This document shows, piece by piece, positions 63,540 to 64,000 of a stretch of DNA of 64,000 bases (its first letter is position 1; the number at the start of each line of letters is the position of its first letter). Origin of the DNA: Bacillota bacterium (GTDB lineage: Bacteria; Bacillota; Sulfobacillia; Sulfobacillales; Sulfobacillaceae); assembly GCA_021797515.1 (NCBI GenBank), contig JAJZZP010000036.1:1-64000 (forward strand), in the 5' to 3' direction. The translations under genes were made by a program, and so were the position numbers. Under the pieces are notes generated by a model. The model saw nothing but the letters and a program-made list of their open reading frames with translations, was not told the origin of the DNA and ran no database searches.

Positions 63540-63650
63540 CCAACTGAGCGTCAAATCGATAAACTGAAATCTAGGGCCGGGAGATATAGACCCGATGGGT
63601 GCTCGTGGAATGGCAGAAAAACTGAAAATGGTGGTGAGTGTGGGCCGGGT

Positions 63651-63830
63651 TTGCTAATACCGCTTTCGGCCTTTTGGCTCATCTGGCGGCAGGTGGTCCC
63701 GTTTATCGGAACTCGACGGATTTCCGCTGAAAAGATTGGAGAATCGATGCGTTCCCAACAATACCGGGAATTATCGCTAGGAGGCAGAGATATGATGGTC
63801 GGGGATGATAGCAATGACTCCTCTGTCTGA
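63651..63830 (+). CDS. Possible small membrane protein
   Basis: A TTG at 63651 opens a 59-residue frame with one hydrophobic segment (LLIPLSAFWLIWRQVVPFIG) followed by a polar region (RRISAEKIGESMRSQQYREL). The frame is the same as that of the helicase upstream and is open all the way from the helicase stop codon. It overlaps the following gene by 17 bases. I have no family for it and the start signal is weak, so its existence is doubtful. Confidence 0.35.
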   Translation: MLIPLSAFWLIWRQVVPFIGTRRISAEKIGESMRSQQYRELSLGGRDMMVGDDSNDSSV

Positions 63831-64000
63831 ACGAGATAGGCGGACACTGCGCGAGATGTTTCGGGATTTGAAATTTCCGGTGCATCTGGAATTGTTTGTC
63901 GAGGAGGGTCATCAGTGGTCCCAGGATGCGGTGTTGTTGCTTCGCGACGTGGTACGCGTGATGCCGGACTTGCTGCGCCTAGAGATTTGGGACGTGGGCC
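63814..64000 (+). CDS. Thioredoxin-fold protein without redox cysteines, partial
   Basis: The gene runs off the right edge. The visible 62 residues, MTPLSERDRRTLREMFRDLK, FPVHLELFVEEGHQWSQDAV and LLLRDVVRVMPDLLRLEIWD, match the first thioredoxin-like domain of glutaredoxin-like/protein-disulfide oxidoreductase proteins, in which the segment after the LxLF strand reads CxxC. Here it reads HQWS and has no cysteine. Sequence after the edge would show whether a second domain retains CxxC. Confidence 0.6.
   Translation, partial: MTPLSERDRRTLREMFRDLKFPVHLELFVEEGHQWSQDAVLLLRDVVRVMPDLLRLEIWDVG

Overview
The window reads as chromosome of an endospore-forming Bacillota bacterium. A xerD-deoB-pdp-dacF-spoIIAA-spoIIAB-sigF-spoVA-lysA-scpAB-ytfJ series matches the layout of Bacillus relatives, and there is a tRNA-sensing T-box leader and a PhoP-type box. 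The style of the proteins and the load of IS607/IS605/IS1634-type debris suggest an acidophilic Sulfobacillus-like organism; that genus assignment is inference from resemblance only.

Layout. 1-10.4 kb: a truncated amino-acid permease, a flavin reductase, a decayed tnpB, an acetyltransferase, then about 4.5 kb of transposon wreckage (IS630 remnant, one IS1634-like element inserted next to or into another), followed by msrA and a pit/PhoU-like phosphate-uptake pair behind a triple PhoP box. 10.4-16.4 kb: a 221-bp MITE, class II aldolase, an MFS pump with its PadR regulator, and two IS607 scars, one of which has replaced the end of a hotdog-fold gene and the start of a nitroreductase gene. 16.4-22.5 kb: a Phe-type T-box leader on DAHP synthase, an acetyltransferase, a DapA-family enzyme, a TusA-like protein and an MMPL exporter. 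22.5-34.9 kb: gene debris, a FAD oxidoreductase, a MerR/coiled-coil protein, an aldo/keto reductase, a lone ABC ATPase, a second TusA-like protein without the usual cysteine, a P450, a MacB-like ABC protein, a hydroxyacid dehydrogenase, PAP2, rhodanese and M50 proteins. 34.9-41.8 kb: more IS607/IS701/ISL3 debris, membrane proteins, a secreted phosphoesterase, and a compact BrnT/BrnA-like toxin-antitoxin pair coupled to a small zinc-ribbon protein.

41.8-59.5 kb is the conserved core: amino-acid permease, alanine dehydrogenase, XerD, nucleoside salvage (DeoB, Pdp), DacF, a DksA-like protein, the SpoIIA sigma-F module, a dodecin, SpoVAC-AD-AEB-AEA-AF (dipicolinate channel and germination), LysA, ScpA/ScpB, a DUF2953 protein and YtfJ/GerW. 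59.5-64 kb is a non-homologous end-joining operon: Ku, a LigD ligase and a LigD polymerase on separate overlapping genes, then a SNF2 helicase, a possible small membrane protein and the start of a thioredoxin-fold gene that lacks the redox cysteines. Placing end-joining genes beside spore genes fits repair of dormant spore DNA.

The more unusual points are an IS1634-like element and a MITE sharing ends, subterminal motifs and the same TTATAT target; three thiol-fold proteins lacking their signature cysteines; the three-gene toxin-antitoxin/zinc-ribbon unit; and a dodecin gene between sigF and spoVAC behind a sigma-G-like -10 sequence. I found no tRNA, rRNA or CRISPR array.
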